DNA of 64,000 bases from Sinohyriopsis cumingii (GCA_028554795.2 CM068831.1:58651180-58715179), one strand, 5' to 3'; shown: positions 1-10,145, numbered from the stretch's first letter. The notes: generated by a model not told the origin, from the sequence alone. Numbers and translations: made by a program.

Positions 1-537
1 GCTAAACACATCTGGTCTTGAGGATTGTGACTTTGGACAAGGCTACGCTTAATGCTGCGAAGCTCTTTCACCAATAACATCTTTTTGCGTCCGGTCCCTT
101 GAGGAGGAGAGACGTGGGCCATTTTCAGTGTGGCTTTACCATCGGTGATGTCAAACTGATCATTAGATTGTTGTACGTGTTGAATCTTGTCCATGACTTT
201 GGAAGCAGTCAATTCTGCGGGTCTGCTAAACTCGATCCAAACAGGAGATTTCAAACCGTCGTGATCTATGGATAGTGTCAAGCGATCGTCTTCTTTGGGT
301 TGACATTGTCGCTTGAGTGCGGTGAGCAAAGAATCCCACACCCCAGTGATGAACCCTTCTGCTTTCTCCAATGGTACGTCGGACTTGAAATCTTTAAACT
401 TCACTGTGTAGGTGTAAGCGGTGGTTCTAAATTTTCTAGAGGAGCGCTTTTCCGTCTCTCGAATGGAATAGTATTTTTCAGGATTAACTAAGGGTGGTGA
501 ACTTGGTTTAGAGGGTTCGGATTCTGGTTCACTCATG
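1..537 (-). pseudogene. Polinton pPolB, amino-terminal part (fossil, cut by window edge)
   Basis: The minus strand is the counterpart of the start of the pPolB gene of the complete element (to about 60066). It encodes an acidic, serine-rich start followed by the region preceding the exonuclease domain. The gene runs off the left edge, so exonuclease and polymerase motifs are not visible. The frame is not open throughout, so it is broken. It is transcribed away from the zinc-knuckle gene from a shared spacer. Confidence 0.75.
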
Positions 538-639
538 TCCTCTTCAAAATCACTAGCATGAATTTGTGCCAAGATTTCAGCCCTGGTACGAGGCGATAGA
601 TCACGTTTCTGCCTCTTACTTTCTTCTTCTTTCTACTCG

Positions 640-793
640 AATGAATGGGATCGTTTCATCTTGAGTGCAAAACGTCAAATGACTCAAGTTTAAACACCAT
701 AGACTATTTTATAGTCATGGCAGACCAGCGTATATAAAAGGGTGTGTGTCTTGTTCTTTCACTATTCATTTCACTCTCAAGCTGAGCACAACG
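640..793. promoter_or_regulatory. Divergent promoter, pPolB / zinc-knuckle gene (Polinton 1)
   Basis: A TATATAAAAG box lies at 731-740, about 55 bp before the ATG at 794, serving the plus-strand gene. Just left of it is an imperfect palindrome with half-sites AGACTA and TAGTCA whose centre gives a TATAAA-type box on the minus strand for pPolB. The same layout recurs in the second element at about 60170-60294. Because the TATA box sits at 731, the longer reading frame opening at 746 would start at or near the transcription start, which supports the ATG at 794. Confidence 0.7.
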
Positions 794-1261
794 ATGGAAG
801 AGACTACCCAGATGGAACGTTTCGTCAGAGCTTTGCGAGGGGTCATTAGAAAATTCTCTTCAGACCAGCCGACGGACTACTCTCCTTCCTTTCGAGATAA
901 AAGTCAAGATACTTGCTATATCTGTCAGAAGAAAGGGCATTGGTCTTCAGAGTGTCCAGACCGTCAAAAAAGAACAAAAACAGGGGCTAAAAAAGACAAA
1001 AGTCAAGATACCTGTTATTATTGTAAAGAAAAAGGACATTGGTCTCCAGATTGCCCAAAAAAGAAACAAGAGGAGTCAGAAGAAAAAAGGAATTCTTCAG
1101 AAGAAGAGAGGGATTCTTCGGAAGAAGAGAGGGATTTTTCAGAGGAAGAAAGCAGACAGGTGAAGAAAAAGAAACAGGAGAAGAAAAGAAGGGAAGAAAG
1201 TGAGGAGGAAGAAGAGGAAAAGAGTGCGACGGTGAAGAAATTCAAAAAACAGAGAGACTAA
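794..1261 (+). CDS. Polinton accessory protein with two CCHC zinc knuckles
   Basis: This gene encodes 155 residues starting MEETTQMERF. Two CX2CX4HX4C zinc knuckles lie in the middle: CYICQKKGHWSSEC and CYYCKEKGHWSPDC, each with the aromatic and glycine positions of retroviral nucleocapsid knuckles. The carboxy third is a run of SSEEER-type repeats, rich in casein-kinase-2-like sites, ending in lysine-rich sequence. Single-stranded nucleic acid binding is a family-based expectation; a packaging or replication role is inference. No histone-type stem-loop follows it; an AATAAA lies about 85 bp after the stop. It is nearly identical to the copy at 60295-60765 in the first two thirds and differs in repeat number in the tail. 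Confidence 0.8.
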   Translation: MEETTQMERFVRALRGVIRKFSSDQPTDYSPSFRDKSQDTCYICQKKGHWSSECPDRQKRTKTGAKKDKSQDTCYYCKEKGHWSPDCPKKKQEESEEKRNSSEEERDSSEEERDFSEEESRQVKKKKQEKKRREESEEEEEEKSATVKKFKKQRD

Positions 1262-1494
1262 ATAAGGAGACAAGAGAAGTCAATGAACTTTTAATTAAAG
1301 TGTTGCGTTGTGAATTGTGAATTGGATTGTAACAATGGATAAAAGAATAAATTAATGATATAAGGTAAGTGTCTTTGAGTTATGATTTTAAAATAAGAAC
1401 GTACACTCACGCACTCATAGAAAGACACGTACTATAGGGGTAAAATGGGCTGTTCATTATTTATTTTTTGAGTTATTGGCAATTGAAATTATAT

Positions 1495-1531
1495 TTCTTT
1501 TCGAGAAATGTGGGCGGCCCTGAAAAGGGCC
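1495..1531 (-). terminator. Histone-type 3' stem-loop for the coiled-coil gene (Polinton 1)
   Basis: On the minus strand, GGCCCTTTTCAGGGCC (1516-1531) starts about 26 bp after the stop codon of the 1557-2135 gene and is followed by GCCCA and then TTTCTCGAAAAGAAA. The 16-nt core fits the histone 3' stem-loop rule (six-pair stem, UUUC loop), and the purine-rich tail sits where a histone downstream element would lie. It matches the copy at 61012-61027. Confidence 0.85.
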
Positions 1532-1556
1532 TTTTTATTTTGGTGTAGGGGTGAGT

Positions 1557-2135
1557 TTAAGCAATCAACTTTAACTGCCTTAAGCCTTTGCCACGGCCAA
1601 GGCCTACTTCTGGACTGCGTAATGTTGATGATGATGATGATTGGGTTGAAATCACTAAGGGTGGTACGGTAGGCTTAGTCACAGGGTTAACGTGTTTAGC
1701 TCGGGAAGGTCGTAATCTCTTCGGTCGTAATAAAGAAGTCTGATACATTTGTTTCAGACTTCTTAACTCCGCTAAAATGTTCAACAGTACCGTGACCGTT
1801 TGATTTTCACCCTCTTGTTTCTTTGCTGCTACTTCTTCTTGCTGTTGTTGCTGTTGTTTTTTTCTTACCTGTTCTTCTTGCTGCTGCTGTAAGAGAAAAG
1901 CTTGTTCCGCTTCCTTTTGTCGTTGTATAAATTTCTCCAATTCTTCTTTCTGTCTCTGTCTAAAATTCTCCACTTGCGGTAATGAAGAAGGTAACGAAGG
2001 TAAAGGAACAAATTCTTGCGAGGAGAGAAAACCCACAAAATCCCAATTCACCTCTTCTGAAAGTAAGTCCGGGTTCCCTTGGGCAGTCTCCCCTGCTGGT
2101 GCACCCCAAAGGATCGTTTTCTGAGTTTCCGTCAT
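1557..2135 (-). CDS. Polinton glutamine-rich coiled-coil protein, 192 aa
   Basis: I do not recognise the family. The 192-residue product begins MTETQKTILW. From about residue 55 to 105 it is a charged, glutamine-rich helix (QRQKEELEKF, QQQQEEQVRKK) that should form a coiled coil. A short leucine-rich segment follows (LLNILAELRSLKQMY), then a basic proline-containing stretch (RPKRLRPSRAKH). The counterpart at 61055-61615 has a shorter serine run and different glutamine numbers. It shares a divergent promoter with the small basic gene on the right and ends at a histone-type stem-loop. Function unknown. Confidence 0.75.
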   Translation of the reverse strand: MTETQKTILWGAPAGETAQGNPDLLSEEVNWDFVGFLSSQEFVPLPSLPSSLPQVENFRQRQKEELEKFIQRQKEAEQAFLLQQQQEEQVRKKQQQQQQEEVAAKKQEGENQTVTVLLNILAELRSLKQMYQTSLLRPKRLRPSRAKHVNPVTKPTVPPLVISTQSSSSSTLRSPEVGLGRGKGLRQLKLIA

Positions 2136-2354
2136 GTTGAATCACTGTCGCACAGATTGACTGTATACAAGCACTAGCGAATCTATATAGACCACGTGAC
2201 GTCACAGACTACTCTCTTCGGATTGGATGCGGGCTGACTGAATTTTGTAACGCGTGTTCGGATTGGTGAATGAACTCAATCCGTTTCAATCCTTCCTCTA
2301 CCTATAAATAAGCGCAGTTCACTGCATTGATTCACCTGTTCTCGTCGCTTCAAG
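2136..2354. promoter_or_regulatory. Compact divergent promoter with CRE, E-box and CCAAT boxes (Polinton 1)
   Basis: This 219-bp spacer separates two divergent genes that both end in histone-type stem-loops. A minus-strand TATA box lies at about 2182-2189, an E-box CACGTG at 2193-2198 overlapping a perfect CRE TGACGTCA at 2197-2204, two inverted CCAAT boxes (GATTGG at 2221 and 2261), and a plus-strand TATAAATA at 2303-2310. All are conserved in the second element. The combination resembles divergent histone gene-pair promoters; protein binding is inferred from motifs only. Confidence 0.75.
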
Positions 2355-2588
2355 ATGTGGACCACAGTCGAATCATCCACCCTTGTGTCTTCCATGATGT
2401 TTAGGACGGACATGCTCATGTATGTCCGATCCAAGTGGACCGTTGTACACAGGACAAACACCAGTCTGTGGATACGTAGGATCTACGTAGAAAGACAAGG
2501 ATGCCTCAAAAGAGTGCTGATTTACGGGTCAACAGTGAGACGCAGCCTAAGGACAAGAAGAAGACCAATGCGGTGCCCTTTATGTTAA
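2355..2588 (+). CDS. Polinton small basic protein, 77 aa
   Basis: I do not recognise it. The 77-residue product begins MWTTVESSTL and ends in an arginine-rich segment (RTRRRPMRCPLC). The copy at 61835-62068 is identical for about 30 residues, then differs at many residues and even more synonymous sites, keeping the arginine run and final cysteines. The preserved coding sense argues for past selection on the protein. A DNA- or RNA-binding role is a guess from charge. The stop codon sits inside an inverted repeat (TATGTTAAT...ATTAACATA), followed at once by the histone-type stem-loop. Confidence 0.7.
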   Translation: MWTTVESSTLVSSMMFRTDMLMYVRSKWTVVHRTNTSLWIRRIYVERQGCLKRVLIYGSTVRRSLRTRRRPMRCPLC

Positions 2589-2607
2589 TGGATACATTAA
2601 CATAAAC

Positions 2608-2652
2608 CCAAAGGCCCTTTTCAGGGCCACCCATATTTCTCGAAAAGAGAAT
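2608..2652 (+). terminator. Canonical histone-type 3' stem-loop (Polinton 1)
   Basis: GGCCCTTTTCAGGGCC at 2613-2628 is preceded by CCAAA and followed by ACCCA, matching every position of the metazoan histone mRNA 3' stem-loop consensus including both flanks. TTTCTCGAAAAGAG follows about 7 nt later as a possible histone downstream element. It starts 24 bp after the stop of the small basic gene. This is the best copy in the window. Confidence 0.9.
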
Positions 2653-2694
2653 GACTTTTCAATTGCCTACCCCTTTTTTAAATTTTTTAAAAAA

Positions 2695-2925
2695 AAATAA
2701 TCCCATGTTCAATTCCCTTGAGGCTATAGTGACCCAAGACTTTTTCTTCATGTTCAATTCCCCGTGAGGCTATAGTGACCCAAGACTAATTCCCATGTTA
2801 AATTCCCTTGAGGCTATATTGACCCACGATTTTTCTCCATGTTAAATTTCCATTGAGGCTATAGTGACCCAGGGGTGTCTGTAATGCTAATTCCCATTGA
2901 GGCTCTAGTGACCCCATTCACTACT
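2695..2925. repeat. Polinton 1 terminal repeat with about five 44-bp iterons
   Basis: Four to five units of about 44 bp, each of the form CCATGTTAAATTCCC, then GAGGCTATAGTG, then ACCCA. The outer frame of each unit is the same as in the terminal repeats of the complete element, but the core GAGGCTATAGTG replaces that element's GTACGTATA core in every unit. The outermost bases read inward AGTAGT. CTACTTATGTT recurs about 26 bp outside the end, so the exact boundary carries a small doubt. Confidence 0.8.
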
Positions 2926-3470
2926 TATGTTCCCTGCTTTACGTGACTACTTATGTTTGTGAACAAGAGTAGATTTCCTGAAGAGAAAGCTACACTTGTA
3001 TTACCCTAGATGCCTTTCAGTTACACTATCCATTTTTTTAAATAACCCAATTAGACGATGTTATAATCATTCTCAAAATATGCCCCTCAGAAATGTATTT
3101 AATTCTCCATACCTTGTTCACCAACAATCCGTTCTTTTGCAATGGTGAATACAACAAAAATATCAGCCCGATCTACGTTCCGTTGCGCTGCTTTGAATCC
3201 GTCCAATATTCGTCACAAAACATATATATTTATATAAACATATAATATTACGATCATTTTAAATAGAAGTAAACATGTTTAAAAATTGTAAGCTCAGGGT
3301 CTCGGCTTTATTTTAAGAACTTAAAAATGCTCTCGAAGCAAGTTGTTTATAAATTTCACGGGAAGTTGACCCTCAACCTTGCTCTGTTATTGTGTCTTTG
3401 CTTTTTACATTGATGTTGTTAGTACAAAATTATTAAGTTCATATCTTAACATCAATCTTACAGGAATCAA
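2926..3470. other. Host spacer without recognised gene
   Basis: AT-rich flank of Polinton 1. I see no convincing exon, RNA gene or repeat beyond what is listed. Confidence 0.5.
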
Positions 3471-3474
3471 TTTA

Positions 3475-3885
3475 AGTTGCGTTTCAGTTAATTTGCGAGG
3501 GTTTATTCATTTAAATTATTCACATGAATTATAATGTGCTCAGTATTTTTGGATTAAATCACTCTTTTCCATTCAAGGACATTTTGAATTATATAATTTT
3601 GATACATCAAGACTGTTAACACATCGCAACCTTCCATGATATTGGTGAATCAGCACATTTAAAGTTGGAATTAATTCGGATGACCACTAGAATTCATTTG
3701 GTACTGTATACTTTTGGACTCATCATAGAACTTTTAGGACTATTTGGGATTTAAATCACAATACCGTTAGTTCTTTTTTTTTTACTTTTCACTTTCTGTT
3801 CTAGGGAAAAAAATTATTTGTTGAATTTTAGAAAACTTGTTGGCTTTTCCTATTTTCTGTTATTTAATTTAAGATCTTAGAGTCA
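3475..3885 (+). repeat. Dispersed repeat family, copy 1 (LTR-like?)
   Basis: One of three diverged copies in the same orientation (also 6440-6800 and 8770-9230). Shared blocks include GATACATCAAGA, GGACTTGTG-like and GGGATTTAATTCACAAT sequence, then AATAAATTATTT near the right end, then TTCTGTTAAT. The polyadenylation-type signal near one end, and a TATA-like box before two of the copies, resemble solo LTRs, but no clear TG...CA ends or target duplications were found, so the class is open. If LTR-derived, these are old fossils. Confidence 0.55.
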
Positions 3886-3889
3886 TCGC

Positions 3890-4145
3890 CCCGGTACCCT
3901 AGTGGTTAGAGCGTCCGCCTCATATGCGAAAGGTTGCGGATTCAAACCCCGGCCGAAACAAACCAAAGGCTTATAAAAATGGCACCAAGAGCTGCCTCGC
4001 TAGACGCTCAGCATTAAGATGTTAGTGTTAGGACTGGTCGGTCTCGTTTAAGGATAATGTGACTATGACTACATGCCTGCGGCATGATGCCCCAGTGCTA
4101 GACATCACTATAAACAGACACACTGCAGACATCGTAGCGACTGAA
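3890..4145 (+). repeat. tRNA-derived SINE
   Basis: The first 75 bp look like a decayed tRNA gene: an A-box region (CTAGTGGTTAGAGC), an anticodon-arm-like stretch and a B-box (GGTTGCGGATTCAAACCCC). About 180 bp of unrelated body follow (CCCCAGTGCTAGACATCAC), ending near a CA repeat. A tRNA head plus long body is SINE structure. It is not a functional tRNA gene. Confidence 0.7.
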
Positions 4146-4185
4146 AATTTATTTTTAAACTTTCGTTAAATTACTAAATCACGCA

Positions 4186-4210
4186 CACACACACACACAC
4201 ACACACACAT
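4186..4210. repeat. (CA)n microsatellite
   Basis: An uninterrupted CA run of about 25 bp just after the SINE. Confidence 0.9.
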
Positions 4211-4506
4211 CATAGAGTCGTACAAAAGTAGAACTAATATTAAGTCCGGTACAACTCGTTACGTTTCGACAATGTAACAGTGAGAGCACGTGCTTTCGAG
4301 TTAGGTATGGGTGGGTTGCGTACAGAGATGAACGTGGGTTAAGAATATGGCACTGAAAACCACCCTACATTATTTACAACTCATTTCATTTTATGAACGG
4401 GTAAAGAGACTCACTAAATTGGCCTTTTGTTTCTATGCAAATGTGTTTTAACTCAGAAGTCAAGGAAAAGAGTATCGTAATGTATACAAGCAAACCTATA
4501 TATCAA

Positions 4507-4519
4507 CTATGTATGTATG

Positions 4520-4553
<34 letters not shown>

Positions 4554-4596
4554 TGTATGTATGTATGTATGTACGTACGTATGTATGTATGTGCAA
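4507..4596. repeat. (GTAT)n microsatellite
   Basis: About 22 units of GTAT with a few GTAC variants. The tyrosine/valine/cysteine/methionine reading frame across it is an artefact of the repeat. Confidence 0.9.
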
Positions 4597-4699
4597 TACA
4601 TATTTATTTGTCTTTGTGGTATAGGTGTACTCAGTGTATTTAACTCATGCCACATCCATGTAGATAAACATTATTTTCTCCAATGAAACTATTATCTTG

Positions 4700-5480
4700 A
4701 GAGACAAAGGAAGAAAATTGTTTTTCTTGTGTAAGTTACTACAACTTTTATGTCATTAAAACACATGAATGCAAACATAAATAAATATATGTACAAAGGG
4801 TGTTGTTTATATAATAATCATAGAGGTTCAAAATTACCGTCCGAACTTTTGGACATGCTTAGTACCAAATCAAAGTTTTGATTTTTGCATGATCAACATT
4901 TTCACACGAAAAAGGTAAGAAATAAAGTCAGCAATCACAAGAAAAACTGAAAACTTTATTTTAAATCATTTAAATTTAATGACATTGATAACAGTACACG
5001 GGTCTGAACAATAATTAATTTGTGTTGATTTGTCTAGCAATGTAAATGAAGTAAATTAAACAAATTCATCTTATGATTTTTTAAATCATCAATAATTGAG
5101 TATTTGATGCAATCTTGCTTTACCCGACTTATCTATCGTAACGATGAATATTTATCTAAAATGGCTACGTTTTTTGAAAGACATCAATTACAACGCTGAG
5201 CTCATTAAGTTCTCCAGTATTGTTTTTGACAGACAGTTTTCAAGAACAAAACTACCTTTACAAAATATAAGCATGTAACAAAGTGTATAAAGGTTCTTAA
5301 AGTTTCATGGAACCATAGAAAAAGTTCTAAAAATTCCGTTCAGCTAAGACACACCGGTATGTCTGCTACGTTATGAATATTTTTAAATAGTAGTATGTTG
5401 TATTTATTAATAAAACGACCTTTTCAAATGTAAGTGTACCGTCACCATCTAAACATAATTAAAGATTCATAGCGTTGTAT
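4700..5480. other. Host spacer without recognised gene
   Basis: AT-rich sequence downstream of the 3' end of gene A. I see nothing else in it. Confidence 0.5.
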
Positions 5481-5490
5481 AAATTCTTTA

Positions 5491-8400
5491 TTATTGATGT
5501 AAAGTTTCTTCAGTCTCAGACATGCGGTCCGCTTTCTCCCGAATATTGTCATTTTCACCTGATGTTTTCTCACCTGAAAGATAATCAAACGTTTGCATGA
5601 ATAAAGAGATGTTAGGAAATGAAGGACAACATTTAAAATATTTGCGGTATAAAGAAGAGCTTGTTTTCTGCAGAAAATATACAATAAATCCATTTCATTT
5701 AAAATCATATGGTGTCAAGATGTATAACAATAACTACAAAAAGACATTCTCACTGAGAAAACTTTCAATTGCTGTCTAAAGTGTGCAGCTTGTTCTCGTT
5801 GTTTATTGCATCTCGACATGTAGATGAATCGATTCTGTACAAATAGCACCGCTGATCTACATATGACATTAACATATTTGGATTAATTTTCACTAAGTGC
5901 AGGCCCCTCTGATGGCACGTAAATGATTATATCGATTTGGTTGAAATATTTTTCATCAAATGCACTCTGACTGCTGTGCCTTATATGTTTCTTTGTGTGG
6001 TGGTTGGGTATGTTCATCTCTTTTCTATGGTTTCTGAGAGCAAACGTGTATCAGAACATTGAGGCAAACACGCTCTAGGGTGTTTAAAATTCACCGTAAA
6101 TTGTTAAACTGCACAAACAATATATTTGCCCTAAGCAGCCGAATTCGGCCGTGTAGAATGTTATGTTTTTTAAATTGGGTGCTTAACTTTCGTCCATGAT
6201 TCGAAATTGTACTTTAAAATAACGGTTATTTGGAAACATGTTGTTTACATAACTAACTTTTGCCCATGATTATGAATTGTAAATAACAAGTTCACATAAC
6301 ATTTTAGCTCAAAAAGTTCCAAAAACAGACGTGTTTATAATTTTTCATTCGAAATTTCCGTTGAATGGCTTACATGTAGGTGAAACCTTTTATAAATAGA
6401 GACTTGATAAACAAATAATTTACTCGTTTTAAAATCAATCTGTGTGAATCAGTTACAGTTGTGTTATGTTTTGAGAGGAATTATATATTTAAATTATTCA
6501 TTAGAATTTGTAAGTGATCATTGAGAGTGGATTAACACATTGTTTTTGGAAGTATTGTGAACTCATTCAAAGACCTTCTGGATTACATCATTTTGGTACA
6601 TCAGGACGTTCAAAGCTGCTGGAATTCATTATGTACATTGTATTCCATTAGACTTGTGATAGCACATTTAGGATTTGTTGGTATTTAATTCACAATTTTC
6701 TAAGTGTCTCTTAAATTGTCAATTTTGTGTTGTGAAGAAATAAATAAATTATTTATTTTATTTAAATTGTTGGTTTCACTTCTTTCTGTTAATTACTTAA
6801 AGACCTACAGTATAAGAAGAAGCTAACTTCGCCAAGGTAGATCCGAATTTGTTGTCATCTGCTGTTTATGATTATCATTGGTTTTGCAAGGATCACGCAG
6901 CCTTCTTGCAAAAATCATGTTAACAGACATCTTTATGAACGAATACAATGACAAGGAGATCATGAACTTCGAATGTAGATTGGATTATAGTTTTCAAAAT
7001 GATTGAAGGGATATAACTCTTGATAGATACGTATCTGTCTATTTTCCCTTAGTGACTTTACGTCTAATGTATTGGAAAACGACAAAATATATGTTGAAAA
7101 GACGGTTATACATTAATGTAATAAAATGAATAATGATACAGTCGAATATATAATGCGTTTATCTTAAACGTGTAGTTTCTCTTTAGCAAATTATTTAATT
7201 GATACTTATAAATATAAAACTTACTTTCAAAAATAAATGGAGCCGCAGCTATTTCTTCTTCATCCAACTTGTCATCTCCTTAAAAAAATAAGAAGAAAAA
7301 AATAAGATAGAGGGAATAGTCAAAAAAATGTACCGTATTTTATTAACAACGAAAGCAATCCCAATAATCATTTATTTCTCTCGTTTTATGAGTGGCTTGT
7401 GAAAATTTTATTTTATGGCACAGTAGGCTACGTTTTACAAATAACAGGAATTACATCCAGGTTCGCATGTTTACGGGAGGAGGAGGAGAGATTGTAAAAC
7501 CGAAATTAAATGGCTTAACTGCTGTCATAGTATTCGGCAACTCTTTCAAGATAGCAAAAGATATATTGCTAATATCATTAATACAGGATCAATAAATAAA
7601 TGTAAATCAATTATAGAATAACCTACACGACAAACATAATTAATTCAATAGGATCCTCATTTCACACTATTTTCATCCGGCATATACACAGTTTGATTTC
7701 CTATTTGGCCAATCTGATTAAAATCCAGATCCCCAGCATTACTGAAATCTGACGGACACAAAAAAGATGCCAGGTTCTACTGATCATCAGAATCACCAAT
7801 CAGATTACTGCATCAACGGATGAAAATGAAAATTTCATTCGGAACATATAGTCTCTAACTATAAATCTCCCTAACAGAAATGCAATGCTTTATCTGAAAG
7901 GTTACTAAAACATTAACCATTGTGCATTAAAGGTCGACTTATTATAAGCAAATTTCGATTTCATTCAAATTTTCTCATAGGTATAAATGCTGTAGAGTTT
8001 GATTAGGCTTGTACCGTATGCAATTTTCACAGCTCACCATTTTTGTCAGCAAATTGAAACACATTATAAACTTCATCCAGCGGAACTTTCTGAGCATTTG
8101 CAAACTCTTCGGGTGATATAAGTTTGTCGTCGTTCAGGTCATAATGACGGAAGTCTCGGGACATGGGTACAACTTGATAATCTTCATCAGCCGCTGCCAA
8201 CTCAGGGATCTAAAAATAATGATTAAAGACTGAAAGACGATGTAAGAAAGAGAGTGAAACTTAAAAACTGTATTGCTTATATAGACTATGACTTGGACGT
8301 ACTCGAAATTCCTTGTATACCATGATAAAACTGTTGTTCGCAAAACCAGTCAGTCAACTGACAAAGGTCTTTTTTGCAGGAAGTAAGTTTTTTCATTTCC

Positions 8401-9630
8401 TTGCATACCAACATTTTTTCACAAATGTTTGTTTAAAACTAGTGAACGATTTTTTTACAAAATTCATTAAAACAAGCTTCAAACTGCGATTTCAAAGCAT
8501 GGGTACGGATAACAGACTTATTTGTATTGTGTGATTGATCTTAATCCAAAATTGAGGGGGTACTAGTAGGGGTCACATGTTTAATGTCATGCCGTGTAAA
8601 TAAGTTTACTAAGTTTGAAGTATGGGTACAGCCTTGATTCTGACCTTAGAATTTTCTAGAACCAAATTATGTTTACAGGTTGATGGATATTTCCGTTGTG
8701 CCGAATGTTCTGAAAAAGAACTTTTGACCCTTATCCCATATCATACAATTTTATTTCAAGATCGATTACATTAGAATCATTCATTCCTATATAAGTATCC
8801 AACGTTTAATTACTCTTTTTATCGTATTCAGTTTTATATTGAGAGGACATTTGATAAATTATTTTTTGGAATTACAAAGTACACAGCATTTTCAGACTAA
8901 ATCATTGTTTTGAATTATTGTTAATTCATGCAAGATCATCTTGGATTATATCACTGTGATACATCAAGATTGTTAGCACCTTCCAGACTACAAGCATATC
9001 AGAACGTTCAATTTTAGAATTCATTCAAAACACCACTGGAAATCATTAGGAATACTCAATACTTTTGGACTTGTGAACATTTAGGACAATCGGGATTTAA
9101 TTCACAATAATGTAAGTTATTTTTAAATTTCACTTTGTATTCTAGGGAAATAAATTATTTTTTTAGTTTTACAAAACGTGTTGGGTTCATTCTATTCTCT
9201 TCTGTGGTTAATATCTTTAAATCTTTGCATGTCTTTCTGGGTAAATCGATTTCGATTCCAATTATTTCAAGAGATCGAGCGACATAATATGGGATGATCG
9301 GCATTCATTTATTACTGGGTAAAGTTAAATACGTTATGAAAAAATTTCCTAGTATACATACATACATATATATATCGTAGAATCATTTCAAGAACATAGT
9401 TTACTTACGCTTCTCTTGCAAACCCTTCGGCATGCTAAATGACACAAATGTGCCGTGATGGCTGGGTGCCACCCTGCATTATCGCCAAAGTTGGGACATT
9501 CCGTGTGGCAGACCTCTTGACATACGGGCACTGGGATGTGAATCCGCGGTAGTCGAAACCGCCAGGCTACAGCACCATCTAGCAATACTACTGTCACAAC
9601 CAAGAGAATCAAACACGCCCCAGTATACAT
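5491..9630 (-). CDS. Gene A: secreted six-cysteine, EF-hand-tailed antimicrobial-like precursor
   Basis: Coding exons, 5' to 3' on the minus strand, are 9630-9409, 8209-8038, 7278-7225 and 5573-5491. All junctions are GT-AG and the frame closes at 176 residues. Residues 1-22 are a signal peptide ending AVA. Residues 23-74 are a cationic peptide with spacing C-x3-C-x3-C-x17-C-x3-C-x3-C, ending in a dibasic KR. The rest is acidic with two canonical EF-hand loops (about 98-109, DLNDDKLISPEE; 129-140, DKNGDDKLDEEE), then a short polar tail. EF-hand pro-regions behind an antimicrobial peptide are known in mussel mytimycin, which has twelve cysteines, so this is similar in plan but not the same family. 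Antimicrobial function is inference. It is the most diverged of the three copies. Confidence 0.8.
6440..6800 (+). repeat. Dispersed repeat family, copy 2 (LTR-like?)
   Basis: A diverged copy of the family at 3475-3885, in intron 4 of gene A. A TATAAATAGAG box lies at about 6393 and AATAAATAAATT near the right end. Confidence 0.5.
8770..9230 (+). repeat. Dispersed repeat family, copy 3 (LTR-like?)
   Basis: A diverged copy of the family at 3475-3885, in intron 2 of gene A. A CTATATAAGTATCC box lies near its left end and AATAAATTATTT near the right end. It is the closest of the three to copy 1. Confidence 0.5.
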
Positions 9631-9738
9631 ATTTGAGTTGGTTGATGCCTATATGTGGAAAAATTAGATTTCGAGAAAATGCTGCATGTAATGAAAATAT
9701 GGTCTCCAATCAAACCATCAGTTAATTAATTCATATAT

Positions 9739-9905
9739 CTATGAAAACAGCACCTGCTTGCAAATCATATCAAATATTGTTACATTTTATATTCGTGAAA
9801 ACATCACTTGTTTACAAATCACATCAGATATTGCTACATGTTATATCCATTAAAACGCCACTTGTTTACACATCATATCAAATAGTGTTACATATAATAA
9901 TCCCT
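9739..9905. repeat. Minisatellite, three units of about 57 bp
   Basis: Three imperfect units with core AAATCATATCAAATATTG(T)TACAT, just upstream of exon 2 of gene A. The 66-residue frame across it is repeat-derived. Confidence 0.75.
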
Positions 9906-10099
9906 AGTTTGCTTGCCACTGATCTACCGCTTGTTTCCTAAGTGTTTCACTGTTGCCGTGTAGGAGAATAAAGATAAAAGAAAATGACTTAACATTCAGA
10001 AAGGGTAAAGGAGAACAACAACAATGATGGGATGTAAAAGGAAACGACTAATATATTCGATAAACAATGTCATGTAAACCAGACAAGGAAAGTAAGACG

Positions 10100-10103
<4 letters not shown>

Positions 10104-10144
<41 letters not shown>
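10104..10144. repeat. (GA)n microsatellite
   Basis: A run of about 20 GA units in intron 1 of gene A. Confidence 0.9.

Positions 10145-10145
<1 letters not shown>

Larger units (their letters stand above)
1..2925. mobile_element. Polinton (Maverick) no. 1, right end only
   Basis: Bases 1 to about 2650 align collinearly with about 59500-62150 of the complete Polinton in this window, in the same orientation, with patches near identity and patches clearly diverged. Parts seen are the start of the pPolB gene, the zinc-knuckle gene, the glutamine-rich coiled-coil gene, the small basic-protein gene and the terminal repeat. The end is placed at 2925 because the last bases, read inward on the minus strand, begin AGTAGT as in the complete element. 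A target duplication would be TATGTT (2926-2931), but the partner end lies outside the window. It is a fossil and broken at least in its pPolB part. Confidence 0.9.

Noticed and set aside
1018-1245. Serine/phenylalanine-rich minus-strand frame (and similar frames at 45780-46110, 47036-47242, 60488-60688)
   Set aside because: Shadow frames of the acidic repeat tails of real genes.
794-1261. Retroviral Gag because of two CCHC knuckles
   Set aside because: There is no capsid domain of Gag, reverse transcriptase or LTR; it lies inside a Polinton and is conserved there in both elements.
2355-2588. The small basic protein as a histone or protamine
   Set aside because: Only the 3' end and promoter are histone-like; the sequence shows no histone fold and only a short arginine run.
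3890-3965. tRNA gene
   Set aside because: A- and B-boxes are visible but the acceptor ends do not pair and a SINE body follows, so it is a SINE head.
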